Source of the DNA: Pseudomonadota bacterium
GTDB lineage: Bacteria > Pseudomonadota > Gammaproteobacteria > Burkholderiales > Rhodocyclaceae
NCBI GenBank assembly: GCA_029780075.1
Contig: JAKOZI010000087.1
Coordinates: 1-32,137, forward strand
Direction: 5' to 3'
DNA length: 32,137 nucleotides
Under the pieces are notes generated by a model. It worked only from the letters and a program-made list of their open reading frames with translations. It ran no database searches and was not told the DNA's origin. The position numbers and the translations under genes were made by a program. This document shows positions 8,074-16,556 of this stretch, in pieces (position 1 is the stretch's first letter; every line of letters starts with the position of its first letter).

Positions 8074-8657
8074 AACTCGTTCTCGCTTCCAACAACGCCA
8101 AGAAACTGAAAGAACTCGATGCGATTCTCGCGCCGCTGGGCTGGGAACTTGTTCCCCAGGGCCAGCTTGGCGTTCCCGAGGCCGAGGAGCCGCACTGTAC
8201 CTTCGTCGAGAATGCGCTGACCAAGGCGCGGCACGCGTCCCGGCTGAGCGGCCTGCCGGCCCTCGCCGACGACTCGGGTCTGTGTGTCGACGCCTTCGGC
8301 GGCGCCCCCGGGGTGTTATCCGCACGCTACGCGGGCGAGCCGAAATCCGATGCCCGCAACAACCAGAAGCTGCTCGTCGAACTGGGTGAAAGCGACAGGC
8401 GCACGGCCCGTTTCGTTTCGGTGATCGTTTTCGTTCGCCACGCCGACGACCCGCAGCCGATCATTGCCGAGGGCGAATGGCACGGCGAGATTCTCACGGC
8501 GGCGCGCGGTGACGACGGCTTTGGCTACGATCCTCTGTTCTACATTCGCGAGCTCGACAAGAGCGCGGCGGAACTCGACGCTGCGGAGAAGAATCGTCGC
8601 TCGCATCGTGGCCAGGCACTCTCCCGTCTCGTCGAGCGCCTGCAAGCACGGCCCTGA
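8070..8657 (+). CDS. rdgB: RdgB/HAM1 non-canonical purine NTP pyrophosphatase
   Basis: A 195-residue house-cleaning enzyme that hydrolyses dITP, dHAPTP and XTP to monophosphates, keeping deaminated purines out of DNA and RNA. Diagnostic features are the start [16 protein letters not shown], the [14 protein letters not shown] block, [26 protein letters not shown] and [12 protein letters not shown], followed by the SHRGQAL motif near the C-terminus. It overlaps rph upstream (ATGA) and hemW downstream (TGATG), so the three are one translational unit. Confidence 0.97.
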   Translation: MKLVLASNNAKKLKELDAILAPLGWELVPQGQLGVPEAEEPHCTFVENALTKARHASRLSGLPALADDSGLCVDAFGGAPGVLSARYAGEPKSDARNNQKLLVELGESDRRTARFVSVIVFVRHADDPQPIIAEGEWHGEILTAARGDDGFGYDPLFYIRELDKSAAELDAAEKNRRSHRGQALSRLVERLQARP

Positions 8658-9913
8658 TGCCGGATCGACAGGGCCGACGAATCATCGCGCTGCGACCGCA
8701 ACACCCATCGGGATCAGCGGGGCGCGGCGAAAGGCAATTCAAAGCCCAGCCACCGCTGTCGCTCTACGTCCACATTCCGTGGTGCGTACGAAAATGCCCC
8801 TACTGCGACTTCAACTCGCATGCGCTGACAGGCGACCAGAGTGCCGTCGAAGGTGCCAGCGCAATCCCGGAAGGCCAGTACGTGGCCGCCCTGATCGCCG
8901 ACCTCGAAGCCGCACTGCCCCTGGTCTGGGGCCGCCGTATCGACAGCGTCTTTTTCGGTGGCGGGACACCCAGCCTGCTCTCTGGCGAGAGACTGGACGA
9001 GCTTCTCGCCGCCGTGCGCAGCCGGCTACCATTGCTGCCCAGCGCCGAAATCACGCTGGAAGCCAATCCGGGAACCGTTGAGTCCGAAAAATTCGCGGCT
9101 TTTCGGGCCGCCGGGGTGAACCGCCTGTCGCTGGGGATTCAGAGTTTCAACCCGCGTCACCTCAAGGCACTCGGTCGCATCCACGACGATCACCAGGCGC
9201 GGCGAGCGATCGAGATTGCCGCCCGTCACTTCGACAATTTCAATCTCGACCTGATGTACGGACTACCGGGCCAGACGCTGCCCGAGGCCCTCGACGATCT
9301 TGACGCGGCGCTCGCGTTCGCCCCACCACACCTGTCGTGCTACCAACTGGGGATCGAAGCGAACACCGCATTTGCCGCCAGACCACCGGAACTGCCCGAC
9401 CCCGACCTGTGCGCGGACATGCAGGATGCCATCGAGGCGCGGCTGGCGAGCGCGGGTTACCTGCATTACGAAACCTCGGCGTTCGCGCAAGTCGGCAGGC
9501 AGTGCCAGCACAACCTCAACTACTGGCAGTTCGGCGATTATCTGGGAATCGGCGCGGGGGCACACGGCAAGCTGACGCTGCACGATCGCCTGCTGCGCCA
9601 GATGCGCTGGAAGCGACCCGAGCAGTATCTTGCCAAGGCTGCCGCGGGAACCCCGGTGCAGGACGAATTTGCCGTCCCCAGCGCCGATCTGCCTTTCGAG
9701 TTCATGCTCAACGCCCTGCGCCTGATTCAGGGTTTCGACGCGCAATTGTTCGAATCACGCACCTCGCTGCCGCTGTTCAGCATCGAGCACATCCTGCGCC
9801 AGGCTCAGGCGGACGGCCTGATCGAGCGCGCCGGGCAACGCATTGCGCCCAGCGATCGTGGCCGCCGCTTTCTCAATCGGCTGCTGCAGCGCTTCCTTGC
9901 AGACCGCGACTGA
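8657..9913 (+). CDS. hemW: HemW, radical SAM heme chaperone (HemN-like)
   Basis: A 418-residue radical SAM protein. The cluster motif C43-VRK-C47-PY-C50 follows the typical SLYVHIPW lead-in, with FGGGTPSLL, LEANPGT, GVNRLSLGIQSF and NLDLMYGLPGQT further on and HNLNYWQFGDYLGIGAGAHG in the middle. It lacks the longer N-terminus of true coproporphyrinogen dehydrogenase HemN, so heme handling (HemW) is the better name than HemN. The ATG overlaps the rdgB stop (TGATG). The first 30 residues are poorly conserved and basic, so a later start cannot be ruled out. It ends 28 bases before the convergent ankyrin gene, and I see no clear terminator there. Confidence 0.95.
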   Translation: MPDRQGRRIIALRPQHPSGSAGRGERQFKAQPPLSLYVHIPWCVRKCPYCDFNSHALTGDQSAVEGASAIPEGQYVAALIADLEAALPLVWGRRIDSVFFGGGTPSLLSGERLDELLAAVRSRLPLLPSAEITLEANPGTVESEKFAAFRAAGVNRLSLGIQSFNPRHLKALGRIHDDHQARRAIEIAARHFDNFNLDLMYGLPGQTLPEALDDLDAALAFAPPHLSCYQLGIEANTAFAARPPELPDPDLCADMQDAIEARLASAGYLHYETSAFAQVGRQCQHNLNYWQFGDYLGIGAGAHGKLTLHDRLLRQMRWKRPEQYLAKAAAGTPVQDEFAVPSADLPFEFMLNALRLIQGFDAQLFESRTSLPLFSIEHILRQAQADGLIERAGQRIAPSDRGRRFLNRLLQRFLADRD

Positions 9914-9941
9914 CCAGGAATCAGCGCAACCGCCGCTGCGG

Positions 9942-11099
9942 CTACGGCTTCATCGCTTCGACCACCTGATAGAGTTGCTGCCGGAGTCCGTCGGCGGGCT
10001 GCCCCTGCGCCTCGGCGAGGCGAATCTGACGCAGCAAATCCGCGGCCTGTGCGGTCGCCAGGCTGCGCGTTTGCGCCGCGGCGTTGCGGCTCGGCGTCTT
10101 CACGGCAGCGCTGCCGGGTAGTGGCGCGACGTCGGGCCCGGCCGGGCTGCCACCCACCAGTAACTGCGCACGCTCGGCCCCGGGCTGCGAACGGCGTGCG
10201 GTAATGACCATCGATCGCGGTTGATACGGGCGCGGCATCGGGCGCTGCACCACCGGCCCCGAGCTGCCGCGCCGCAGTTCATTGACCGCGGCGAGAAGTT
10301 TCTTGTGCAAGTCCTCGCTCGGACGGCCTTCGGCTTCAGCCGCGCGGATTTCCTTCAGGATCGCGTCGATCGCGCTGGGCACCGCCGCCGAGCGGATCGC
10401 GTCGCCGAAGTTCTCCTTCGGCACCTTGACCGCGATCGCGAACTCCTCCGGCGACGAAATCATCTTTGCCAGCCGCAAGTGGTCGTAGCGCATCGCCATG
10501 GTCAGCGCCGTATCGCCCCAGTCGCTCTGCGCCTTGGGATTGGCGCCCGCCTCAAGCAGGGTCCGCGCCAGACCGTCGCGACCTTCGCGCGCGGCCAGCA
10601 TCAACGGCGTCGAGCCGTTCGGAGAACGCGCATTGACGTTGGCACCGCGCGCCATCAGATCATTGACCACCTGTTCGTGCCCGTTGAACACCGCGTAGTG
10701 CAGCGCGCCCCATTGTTTGCCCTCACGCTCCAGCGGCGCCCCACGCTCCAGGAGCCACTTGACGGCGTCCAGATGTCCGCCCCAGGCCGCCAGCTGCAGG
10801 GGCTGCTCGCCGTTGCGGTTGCTGCGCCGGATGTCGGCACCGCGTTCGACGAACAGCGCCATCATTTCGATGTTGCCATACCAGGCGGCGACCATCAGCC
10901 CGGTGCCGATCTGTGCCGCCTGGTACTCGGGGTTCAGTCCGTCGTCAAGCCAGCGTTTGACGGTGCGCAGGTCACCTCGCTCGACGGCATAACCGAAGGT
11001 GATCGGATCCGGTGCCGGCGCGTCTGCCGACGCCGGACCAACCAGCAAACAACACACGAGCAACATCACGCCGCCAAATCTGCCTATCAATAGACTCAT
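9942..11099 (-). CDS. Secreted ankyrin-repeat protein
   Basis: A 385-residue protein starting at the ATG at 11099, which has a good GGAGG Shine-Dalgarno eight bases upstream. The longer open frame to 11159 is less likely. A signal peptide (MSLLIGRFGGVMLLVCCLLV, cleavage probably after the ASA near residue 26) implies export. About six ankyrin repeats follow (roughly residues 30-225), with standard pieces such as GEQPLQLAAWGGHLDAVKWLL and STPLMLAAREGRDGLARTLLEAGAN. The C-terminal part is Pro/Arg rich and holds two copies of a helical motif, EIRAAEAEGRPSEDLHKKLL and QIRLAEAQGQPADGLRQQLY, one on either side of a low-complexity linker. Ankyrin folds bind proteins, so a periplasmic partner is expected but not identified. 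It is divergent from the tonB-like gene. Confidence 0.9.
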   Translation of the reverse strand: MSLLIGRFGGVMLLVCCLLVGPASADAPAPDPITFGYAVERGDLRTVKRWLDDGLNPEYQAAQIGTGLMVAAWYGNIEMMALFVERGADIRRSNRNGEQPLQLAAWGGHLDAVKWLLERGAPLEREGKQWGALHYAVFNGHEQVVNDLMARGANVNARSPNGSTPLMLAAREGRDGLARTLLEAGANPKAQSDWGDTALTMAMRYDHLRLAKMISSPEEFAIAVKVPKENFGDAIRSAAVPSAIDAILKEIRAAEAEGRPSEDLHKKLLAAVNELRRGSSGPVVQRPMPRPYQPRSMVITARRSQPGAERAQLLVGGSPAGPDVAPLPGSAAVKTPSRNAAAQTRSLATAQAADLLRQIRLAEAQGQPADGLRQQLYQVVEAMKP

Positions 11100-11184
11100 T
11101 CCGTCCTCCGTCCAGACCCGACCCGGCCTGCCGAGTCGCATCGCCGTGCCCTGGCGCACGGTTTTGGTTCACAATGTCACGCCC

Positions 11185-11712
11185 ATGCCGTTACGCCTGA
11201 TCCTCGCCCTCGCGCTTTCGCTCGCCCTGCACGCCGGCCTGCTGCTTCCGGACGTCTTTGGCCCGCACACCCCGCCACAGCGGTCGGTGCTGGCGGCTTC
11301 GCTGCAGCTGTCGCACGGCCCGCAAGAACCCGACCGCGACGAGACCCTGCTGAAAAACACGCTACTGACCGAGAAGGCACCGGTCAAAGCGCCACCAGCT
11401 CCCCCGCCCGCAGCCCACGCCGGGCCAGCGCCCGGCAAAGCCGCGACCAAGCGGCAACTCGACGCAGTACAGCGCAAGCTGGCGCAGCATCAGTACTATC
11501 CGCCCGAAGCCATCGCCCGCGGCATCGAAGGCGATGGCAGCCTGCTGCTGACGCTGGCCGAAGACGGCAGCATCAGCGAGGTCAGCATCGCCGTCAGCAG
11601 CGGCCATCCGATTCTCGACAAGGCCGCAGTCAGAGCGGCATACGCGATGGCCAGGGTTAACTGGGCGCATTCACGCGAACTGATCCTGCCTTTCGTCTTC
11701 CGGCTGGAGTGA
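11185..11712 (+). CDS. TonB-family energy-transducer-like protein
   Basis: A 175-residue protein. It has an N-terminal signal anchor (about 2-22, [19 protein letters not shown]), a short Pro/Ala-rich linker (about 65-90) and a C-terminal TonB-like domain of about 80 residues containing [31 protein letters not shown] and a final LPFVFRL. TonB links the proton force across the inner membrane to outer-membrane receptors. No exbB/exbD or receptor gene is adjacent, so partners must be elsewhere. The start was chosen as the ATG just before the anchor; the frame is open further upstream but that part is not conserved-looking. The last 42 bases overlap the convergent trmB gene. Confidence 0.85.
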   Translation: MPLRLILALALSLALHAGLLLPDVFGPHTPPQRSVLAASLQLSHGPQEPDRDETLLKNTLLTEKAPVKAPPAPPPAAHAGPAPGKAATKRQLDAVQRKLAQHQYYPPEAIARGIEGDGSLLLTLAEDGSISEVSIAVSSGHPILDKAAVRAAYAMARVNWAHSRELILPFVFRLE

Positions 11713-12414
11713 ATCCTGGCGTCTGCGAAAGACCAGATCCCATACCCCATGCCCCAGCCGCAGGCCACGCTGCTCAAACTTGGTCAAGGGGCGATACGCG
11801 GGGCGAGGCGCGTAGTCCGGCGCCGTGTTCTGTAGCCGCGGTTCTGCCGCAAGCACGGCCAGCATCTGTTGAGCGTAGTCTTCCCAGTCGGTGGCGCAGT
11901 GGATATAGCCATCCGGCTGCAGGCGGCTGGCCAGCAGCGCCACAAAGGGTGGCTGCAACAGGCGACGCTTGTGATGCCGCTTCTTCGGCCAGGGATCGGG
12001 AAAGAAGACGTGCACGCCGGCCAGCGAAGCGGGCGAGATCATGTCGCGCACGACTTCGACCGCATCGTGTTGAACAATGCGCAGATTGTGCAAAGCCCGC
12101 TCGGCGACCAGCTTGCACAGGCTGCCGACGCCGGGCGTGTGCACTTCGATACCGAGATAGTCGCGCTCGGGATGCAGTGCCGCGATCGCCGCCGAGGTCT
12201 CACCCATGCCGAAGCCGATTTCCAGAATGCGCGGCGCGGCGCGCCCAAACAAGGTCTCGAAATCGACACGCTGCGCAACGTACGCGACGCCGATCTTCGC
12301 CATCATGTCTTCGTGATAACGCTGCTGGGCGTTCGAGACACGACCCTGGCGACGCACGAAACTGCGGATGTGCGCCGCCCGCCCTGGCGTGTACGCCGTC
12401 TCCTGCCCGGCCAC
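11671..12414 (-). CDS. trmB: tRNA (guanine-N7-)-methyltransferase
   Basis: A 247-residue enzyme that makes m7G46 in tRNA from SAM. Motifs seen are RSFVRRQGR near the N-terminus, [12 protein letters not shown] (SAM site), [11 protein letters not shown], the [14 protein letters not shown] block and the C-terminal TKFEQRG. The best start is a GTG at 12414, three bases beyond the thiG stop: the first ATG in frame falls after the conserved RSFVRRQGR and would cut it off. The frame stays open upstream to 12594, but that stretch lies antiparallel in thiG and is not conserved-looking. The 3' end overlaps the convergent tonB-like gene by 42 bases. Likely cotranscribed with thiS and thiG. Confidence 0.93.
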   Translation of the reverse strand: MAGQETAYTPGRAAHIRSFVRRQGRVSNAQQRYHEDMMAKIGVAYVAQRVDFETLFGRAAPRILEIGFGMGETSAAIAALHPERDYLGIEVHTPGVGSLCKLVAERALHNLRIVQHDAVEVVRDMISPASLAGVHVFFPDPWPKKRHHKRRLLQPPFVALLASRLQPDGYIHCATDWEDYAQQMLAVLAAEPRLQNTAPDYAPRPAYRPLTKFEQRGLRLGHGVWDLVFRRRQDSLQPEDERQDQFA

Positions 12415-12416
12415 GC

Positions 12417-13211
12417 CTACGAACCGATCAGGCCGGTCGTCGGCGACGAGGGGTCCGCGGAGTAGAACTTGCGCGGCATGCGCCCGGCGAGAAAGGCTTC
12501 GCGCCCCGCCTCGACCGCCTTCTTCATCGCGCTGGCCATCAGCACGGGATCGCGGGCATGCGCGATCGCGGTGTTCATCAGTACGCCGTCGCACCCGAGT
12601 TCCATGGCGATCGCCGCATCCGACGCGGTGCCGACGCCGGCATCGACCAACACCGGCACCTTGGCGTTATCGATGATCAGGCGCAGATTCCAGGGATTGA
12701 CGATGCCCATCCCGGAACCGATCAGCGAAGCCAGCGGCATCACCGCGACGCAGCCGATCTCCTCCAGCATCCTGGCCTGGATCGGGTCGTCGGCACAGTA
12801 GACCATCACCTCGAAGCCTTCACGGACCAGCGTTTCCGCCGCCTTGAGCGTTTCCGGCATGTTCGGAAAAAGGTTGTTCGGATCACCCAGAACTTCGAGC
12901 TTGCACAACGCGTGCCCGTCGAGCAGTTCGCGCGCCAGACGCAAGGTCCGCACCGCGTCCGCCGCGGTGTAACAGCCGGCGGTATTCGGCAGGATGGTGA
13001 ATTGCGACGGCGGCAATACCTCGAGCAGGTTCGGCTCGCCGGCATCCTGACCGATGTTGGTGCGGCGAATGGCAACGGTGACGATCTCTGCGCCGGAAGC
13101 ATCGATTGCCGCCCGCGTTGCCGTGAAATCCGGGTATTTGCCGGTACCGACGAGCAGACGGGAACGATAGGTCCTGCCGGCAACGGTCAGGTGGTGTGGG
13201 GAAGATGGCAT
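12417..13211 (-). CDS. thiG: Thiazole synthase ThiG
   Basis: A 264-residue TIM-barrel enzyme that forms the thiazole phosphate part of thiamine from 1-deoxyxylulose 5-phosphate, an iminoglycine and the thiocarboxylate on ThiS. The start [39 protein letters not shown] (the Schiff-base Lys is expected at K104), [14 protein letters not shown] and [20 protein letters not shown] are all typical, and the length fits. It lies 32 bases downstream of thiS. No thiamine riboswitch is seen in front of the pair. Confidence 0.97.
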   Translation of the reverse strand: MPSSPHHLTVAGRTYRSRLLVGTGKYPDFTATRAAIDASGAEIVTVAIRRTNIGQDAGEPNLLEVLPPSQFTILPNTAGCYTAADAVRTLRLARELLDGHALCKLEVLGDPNNLFPNMPETLKAAETLVREGFEVMVYCADDPIQARMLEEIGCVAVMPLASLIGSGMGIVNPWNLRLIIDNAKVPVLVDAGVGTASDAAIAMELGCDGVLMNTAIAHARDPVLMASAMKKAVEAGREAFLAGRMPRKFYSADPSSPTTGLIGS

Positions 13212-13243
13212 GTGTCTTTCGCTTTTCGGCTTGTCAATGAGGC

Positions 13244-13444
13244 TCAGCCGCCACCGACGGCAACGACGATCTCGATCCGGTCACCCTCGGCAAGCATCGT
13301 TTCACCATGCCGACCGCGTGCGACGATCTCCCCGTTGCGCTCGACAGCGATCCGCTTGCCGACATGATTCAGCGCCATTACCAGATCGGCGACCGTCAGC
13401 GGCGAGGGAAATTGGCGGCTCTCGCCGTTGATCAGGAGTTCCAT
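13244..13444 (-). CDS. thiS: Sulfur carrier protein ThiS
   Basis: A 66-residue ubiquitin-fold protein ending in VGGG, whose terminal Gly-Gly is the site of adenylation and thiocarboxylate formation. [12 protein letters not shown] and [18 protein letters not shown] match the family. It donates sulfur to ThiG, encoded next in the operon. No Shine-Dalgarno is visible: the bases before the ATG read CTCCTCCC, which is the complement of one, so translation may rely on another signal or on a leaderless message. Confidence 0.95.
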   Translation of the reverse strand: MELLINGESRQFPSPLTVADLVMALNHVGKRIAVERNGEIVARGRHGETMLAEGDRIEIVVAVGGG

Positions 13445-13617
13445 GGGAGGAGAATTCTAGCACGCCGCGACAGGACCACCGGGTGCGCGTAAACCGCAAA
13501 GCAACAAGCTGCGCAGGACTCAAGATCCGACTGGGCGGCGCGGAAAGGTATCGTCATGATTTGCACGAGTCGGCTTATGGTGAACAAGGCTTGCAACAAC
13601 GGGCGCACTTGGTGCGA

Positions 13618-13626
13618 TGTTACAAT
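13618..13626 (+). promoter_or_regulatory. Extended -10 promoter for the FecR-SPOR gene
   Basis: The bases TGTTACAAT form an extended -10 (TGn plus TACAAT, 13621-13626). No good -35 box stands at the usual spacing, which extended -10 promoters can tolerate. A start near 13633 would leave a leader of about 25 bases carrying the TAGGG Shine-Dalgarno in front of the ATG at 13658. This is a pattern match only. Confidence 0.5.
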
Positions 13627-13657
13627 TGCCTGATCTCACTGTAGCTAGGGATTGGCC

Positions 13658-14566
13658 ATGTATCCGCAGCGCATGCACCTTCTCCTGGGCGGCGGTATGC
13701 TTGCCTGGGCTTTACTACTCGCGCAGGCAGCCGCTGCAGCGAGCGCCGACGCAGTCGTCGACGCGGTGCAGATGCCGGCCTGGGTCGAGCGGCAGGGTAA
13801 TCGCGAGGCGCTGCAGCCGGGCCTCGTGCTGCGGAATCGCGATCACGTGCTTACCGGGCCCGATGGCCGCGTGCGGATTCGCCTGGGCGATGGCAGCGTG
13901 CTCCGCCTGGGGGCAGAAACCCGCCTTGACCTGAATGCGCTCGGCATCCGCGAAAGCGTGTTTACCGCCGCCTTCGATGTCCCCCAGGGTGCGGTGCGCT
14001 TCAGCACGAGCACCGCCGCGCAGTCGCATCACCAGCGTGCGGTCAATCTGCGCGTGGGGACCATCACCGCCGGCATTCGCGGCACCGACGTGTGGGGCAA
14101 AGCCGACTCGGCTGGGGACCGCATCTGCCTTCTGGAGGGCAGCATCACGGTGGTCCACCCGGATGAGGAAGCGCAGCAGATCAGCGAGGCTTCAAGCTGC
14201 TATCAAGCCGCGAAGGAAAGCGCAGCGACCGCCAATGAAACCGTCACGGCAGCGCAACTCTCCTGGTGGACACAACAGACCGAAATGCAGAGTGCGCCAG
14301 CACGGGCCAGCAGCCCGGTCATGCGCGGAGGAAAATGGACGATCGAACTGGCGACACTGGATAGCGAAACGGCGGCGCTGTCACTGTACGACCGCGCACG
14401 CGCCGCCGGCTACCAGGTGCGCATCAGGCCGCAGGCACTTTCCGGCGGGGGATATGCGTATGCGGTCCGTCTCGGCCAGTCGATGAACCGGCCCGACGCG
14501 GCGGCACTCGCGGAACAGGTTTCGCAGTCACTGCAGATCCCCTCGCCGTTCGTGGTGCGCCACTGA
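13658..14566 (+). CDS. Exported FecR-domain protein with a C-terminal SPOR domain
   Basis: A 302-residue protein starting at the ATG at 13658 (TAGGG Shine-Dalgarno about nine bases ahead). A signal peptide of about 28 residues ends in an Ala run. Residues about 55-165 are a FecR domain: LVLRNRDHVLTGPDGRVRIRLGDGS, then LRVGTITAGIRGTDVW and a LLEGSITV strand. Two Cys (in DRICLLE and SSCYQ) could form a disulfide. The last 78 residues (from GGKWTIELATLDSETAA) look like a SPOR domain, a fold that binds glycan strands lacking stem peptides at division sites. Unlike classic FecR there is no cytoplasmic domain or membrane helix, and no sigma factor is nearby. A periplasmic or septal surface protein is inferred. 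Confidence 0.85.
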   Translation: MYPQRMHLLLGGGMLAWALLLAQAAAAASADAVVDAVQMPAWVERQGNREALQPGLVLRNRDHVLTGPDGRVRIRLGDGSVLRLGAETRLDLNALGIRESVFTAAFDVPQGAVRFSTSTAAQSHHQRAVNLRVGTITAGIRGTDVWGKADSAGDRICLLEGSITVVHPDEEAQQISEASSCYQAAKESAATANETVTAAQLSWWTQQTEMQSAPARASSPVMRGGKWTIELATLDSETAALSLYDRARAAGYQVRIRPQALSGGGYAYAVRLGQSMNRPDAAALAEQVSQSLQIPSPFVVRH

Positions 14567-14602
14567 GTGTGCCGTCGACGCTCGAGGTCGCCGCGGTAGC
14601 CT

Positions 14603-14950
14603 TCAGACAGCGTGCCGCTGTACGCCGAAGAGGTTGCTCAAATTGGTTTGCCACAATCGCACGACATTCTCTGCGGTGATCAGATTCAGTTTCGAGATCC
14701 GGTTCTGGTGGCGCCACAGCCAGGAAACACAGTTCCTGCTGCCGACCGACTGGCGTACCACGCAGCGGCTACCCTCGGCTTCGGCAAAATCGATAAAACG
14801 CTCGACAGCCAGACGGTAATACTCCGAACTGTTGCAGCAACCGGTCATGACCTGCGCTTCCCCGGCGGCGCGACGCCACAGCTTGAGTGCAAGTTCTTCG
14901 CTGATGCCGGTCTTGTAGGCAATCCACGGCAATATTTTTGGTGCTTTCAT
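14603..14950 (-). CDS. Small conserved-looking protein of unknown function
   Basis: A 115-residue soluble, basic protein starting MKAPKILPWIAYKTGISEEL. The ATG at 14950 is chosen over the longer frame (to 15040) because AGGAG lies eight bases upstream. Features seen: an N-terminal helix-turn-helix-sized region, ALKLWRRAA, a YYRLAVERFIDFAEAEGS stretch, and several Trp. No signal peptide or membrane helix. I do not recognise a named family, although the N-terminal half has the look of small orphan proteins that recur in Rhodocyclales. Function is unknown. Its promoter region contains a perfect TATAAT and an inverted repeat. Confidence 0.7.
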   Translation of the reverse strand: MKAPKILPWIAYKTGISEELALKLWRRAAGEAQVMTGCCNSSEYYRLAVERFIDFAEAEGSRCVVRQSVGSRNCVSWLWRHQNRISKLNLITAENVVRLWQTNLSNLFGVQRHAV

Positions 14951-15371
14951 GCTAGTGCTCCTGAGATGCTGGCGAAGCCAGGCACTGTAACCAGCCGGAT
15001 GAAACCTCGTTGGCGGGATTTTGTTGCAGTGCAGCATCATTATAGGGAATATCCGGTGGAAAAGTTAGGGTTTTCCTCTAAATTTTCTCCTTCCAGCCGG
15101 TGAAGAGGACGCCACTTCCGATCGCAGCCGACAAACCCGCGGCACGGTTTCCAGGCCCGCCCTGCGCGATCGAGCCATCCTTGATTTAACTGCAAGTAGC
15201 CTAACAGCGCAGCACAACAACTACCGTGAGCGAATCCACAGAAACCGGGAGTCTCGCTGGCGAGAGCACGCGCATGACCAACAGCAGTTCGACCGACTGG
15301 TGGGCAAGTATTACCCCGGGATCCGCCGCGACTTTCCCAGGTTCTTTTCCAAACACCACTGACTGCCGAGC
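14951..15371. other. Gene-poor stretch with one unassigned open frame
   Basis: Beyond the promoter of the 115-residue gene this region holds no gene I can name. One plus-strand frame stays open from about 15102 to a TGA at 15359-15361; its end reads QQFDRLVGKYYPGIRRDF and is Arg/His rich. It has no convincing start or Shine-Dalgarno and may be the tail of a lost gene that once preceded the histidine kinase remnant. The first part (about 15040-15095) is AT-rich compared with its surroundings. Confidence 0.4.
15039..15076 (-). promoter_or_regulatory. Promoter with an overlapping inverted repeat, upstream of the 115-residue gene
   Basis: On the minus strand a perfect -10 TATAAT lies at 15044-15039. 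Upstream, at the place expected for the -35 box, is the inverted repeat GGAAAA-N7-TTTTCC (plus-strand arms 15058-15063 and 15071-15076). No good -35 hexamer is seen (TAACTT is the best). The repeat could be an operator for a repressor or simply an AT-rich hairpin. The leader would be about 80 bases. Confidence 0.45.
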
Positions 15372-16517
15372 ATGTCGCTTTATCACCGCTTCCGACTGCT
15401 CTGGCCGCTGATCGTTGGCGTCGGCCTTGCCGCCTGCACGGCGATTGTCCTGTAGAGCCTGCATTCGTCGCAGACACAACTGCGAGCCGCCAGCGAAGCA
15501 CGCCTGGTCGCCGATAGCGGACGCCGCGCCGCTGCAGTTGCGGACTTTGCGGGCGAGAGGCGGCAAGCGGCAGCCGAACTGGCCGGCAGCCATGAGATGG
15601 AGGCGTATCCGGTCAATCGGGCGCTCGAAATGTCCCTGCAATATGGCCTGGGCGCCAGTCTCGATGCCATTGAGCAGCGCTTTCGACGGCAGATCGAACA
15701 GAAGTCCCTGCGCGAGCAGGCGATCTACCGGCAGATCGTCTTGCTTGGCGAAGTCGGATTGATCCTGGCCACAGCAGGCAAGGCTGCGCCGGCCAAACCG
15801 GGGCCGTCACTGCCCGCGCCAGCGCCCTACCTGCGGGTGGACGCGCGCAATGGACTGATCGTCGCCAGTTCACCGGTCGTTTACAAGGGCGTTTTCCAAG
15901 GCACGGTGCTGACCGTCAGTGACCTGCGTCTGTTGTCGCTGCTGCTCATCGGTCGCCGCGGCAATGGCGACACCGTCCTCGACAATCTGCTCTGCGACCG
16001 GGCCGCGGCCAAAGGCCTGCAGTGAATCGGCGCTATCGATCCGCGGCTCGCCAGGCTGGTGGTGATCGGTGATCCTCTGCGTCTGCAACAGGTGCTGCTC
16101 AATCTGGTGGGCAATGCCCTCAAGTTCACCGCGCACGGCAGTGTCACTCTGAGCGTGCAGGTCGCGCGCGAGACCGACCAGGAGCTGGATATCCGCTGCA
16201 CGGTTCGGGATACCGGAGTCGGCATCGGAGATGAAGCCCTGGACCACGCGCTGGTGCTGATGGACATACAGATGCCTGAAATGGATGGCATCGAGGCCAC
16301 GCGGCGAATCCGGCAGATACCCGACCGTGAACCCCTGTCGATCATCGCCATGACTGCCAACGCCCTGGCCGAGGAGAGTTCGCGCTGCCTGGCGACAGGC
16401 ATGAATGATTTCATCAGCAAGCCGGTCGAGCCTGAGCTACTTTTCGTGACCTTGCTCGGCTGGCTCGACAAGGGGTCAGTAACTCGCTACGCTGCAGGAA
16501 GCCAGGAAATCTCTTGA
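15372..16517 (+). pseudogene. Decayed hybrid sensor histidine kinase
   Basis: One reading frame runs from ATG 15372 (MSLYHRFRLLWPLIVGVGLA, a signal-anchor helix) to TGA 16515-16517 but is cut by TAG at 15453 and TGA at 16023. Translated through these stops it gives an N-terminal anchor, a periplasmic sensor region (helical, then a VASSPVVYKGVFQG strand pair), then IDPRLARLVVIGDPLRLQQV and NLVGNALKF (N box of the ATPase domain), DTGVGIG (first G box), then at once LVLMDIQMPEMDGIEATRRIRQ and AMTANAL of a receiver domain ending FISKPVEPE. Missing are the second membrane helix, HAMP, the phospho-accepting His domain, the rest of the ATPase and the receiver's acidic N-terminus. The frame is kept across both gaps, so in-frame deletions plus two stops broke the gene. 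It cannot signal as a kinase. Confidence 0.85.
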
Positions 16518-16556
16518 ACGACAAAGCTGGCCAGTGCCAGGACTGCAGCGAATCGA

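Noticed and set aside
13445-13657. A thiamine (TPP) riboswitch before thiS
   Set aside because: The conserved CTGAGA and ACCTGATC pieces are not present on the minus strand of this spacer.
15372-16025. A functional short sensor protein read through the TAG at 15453
   Set aside because: No recoding signal is visible, and the second stop and missing domains point to decay.
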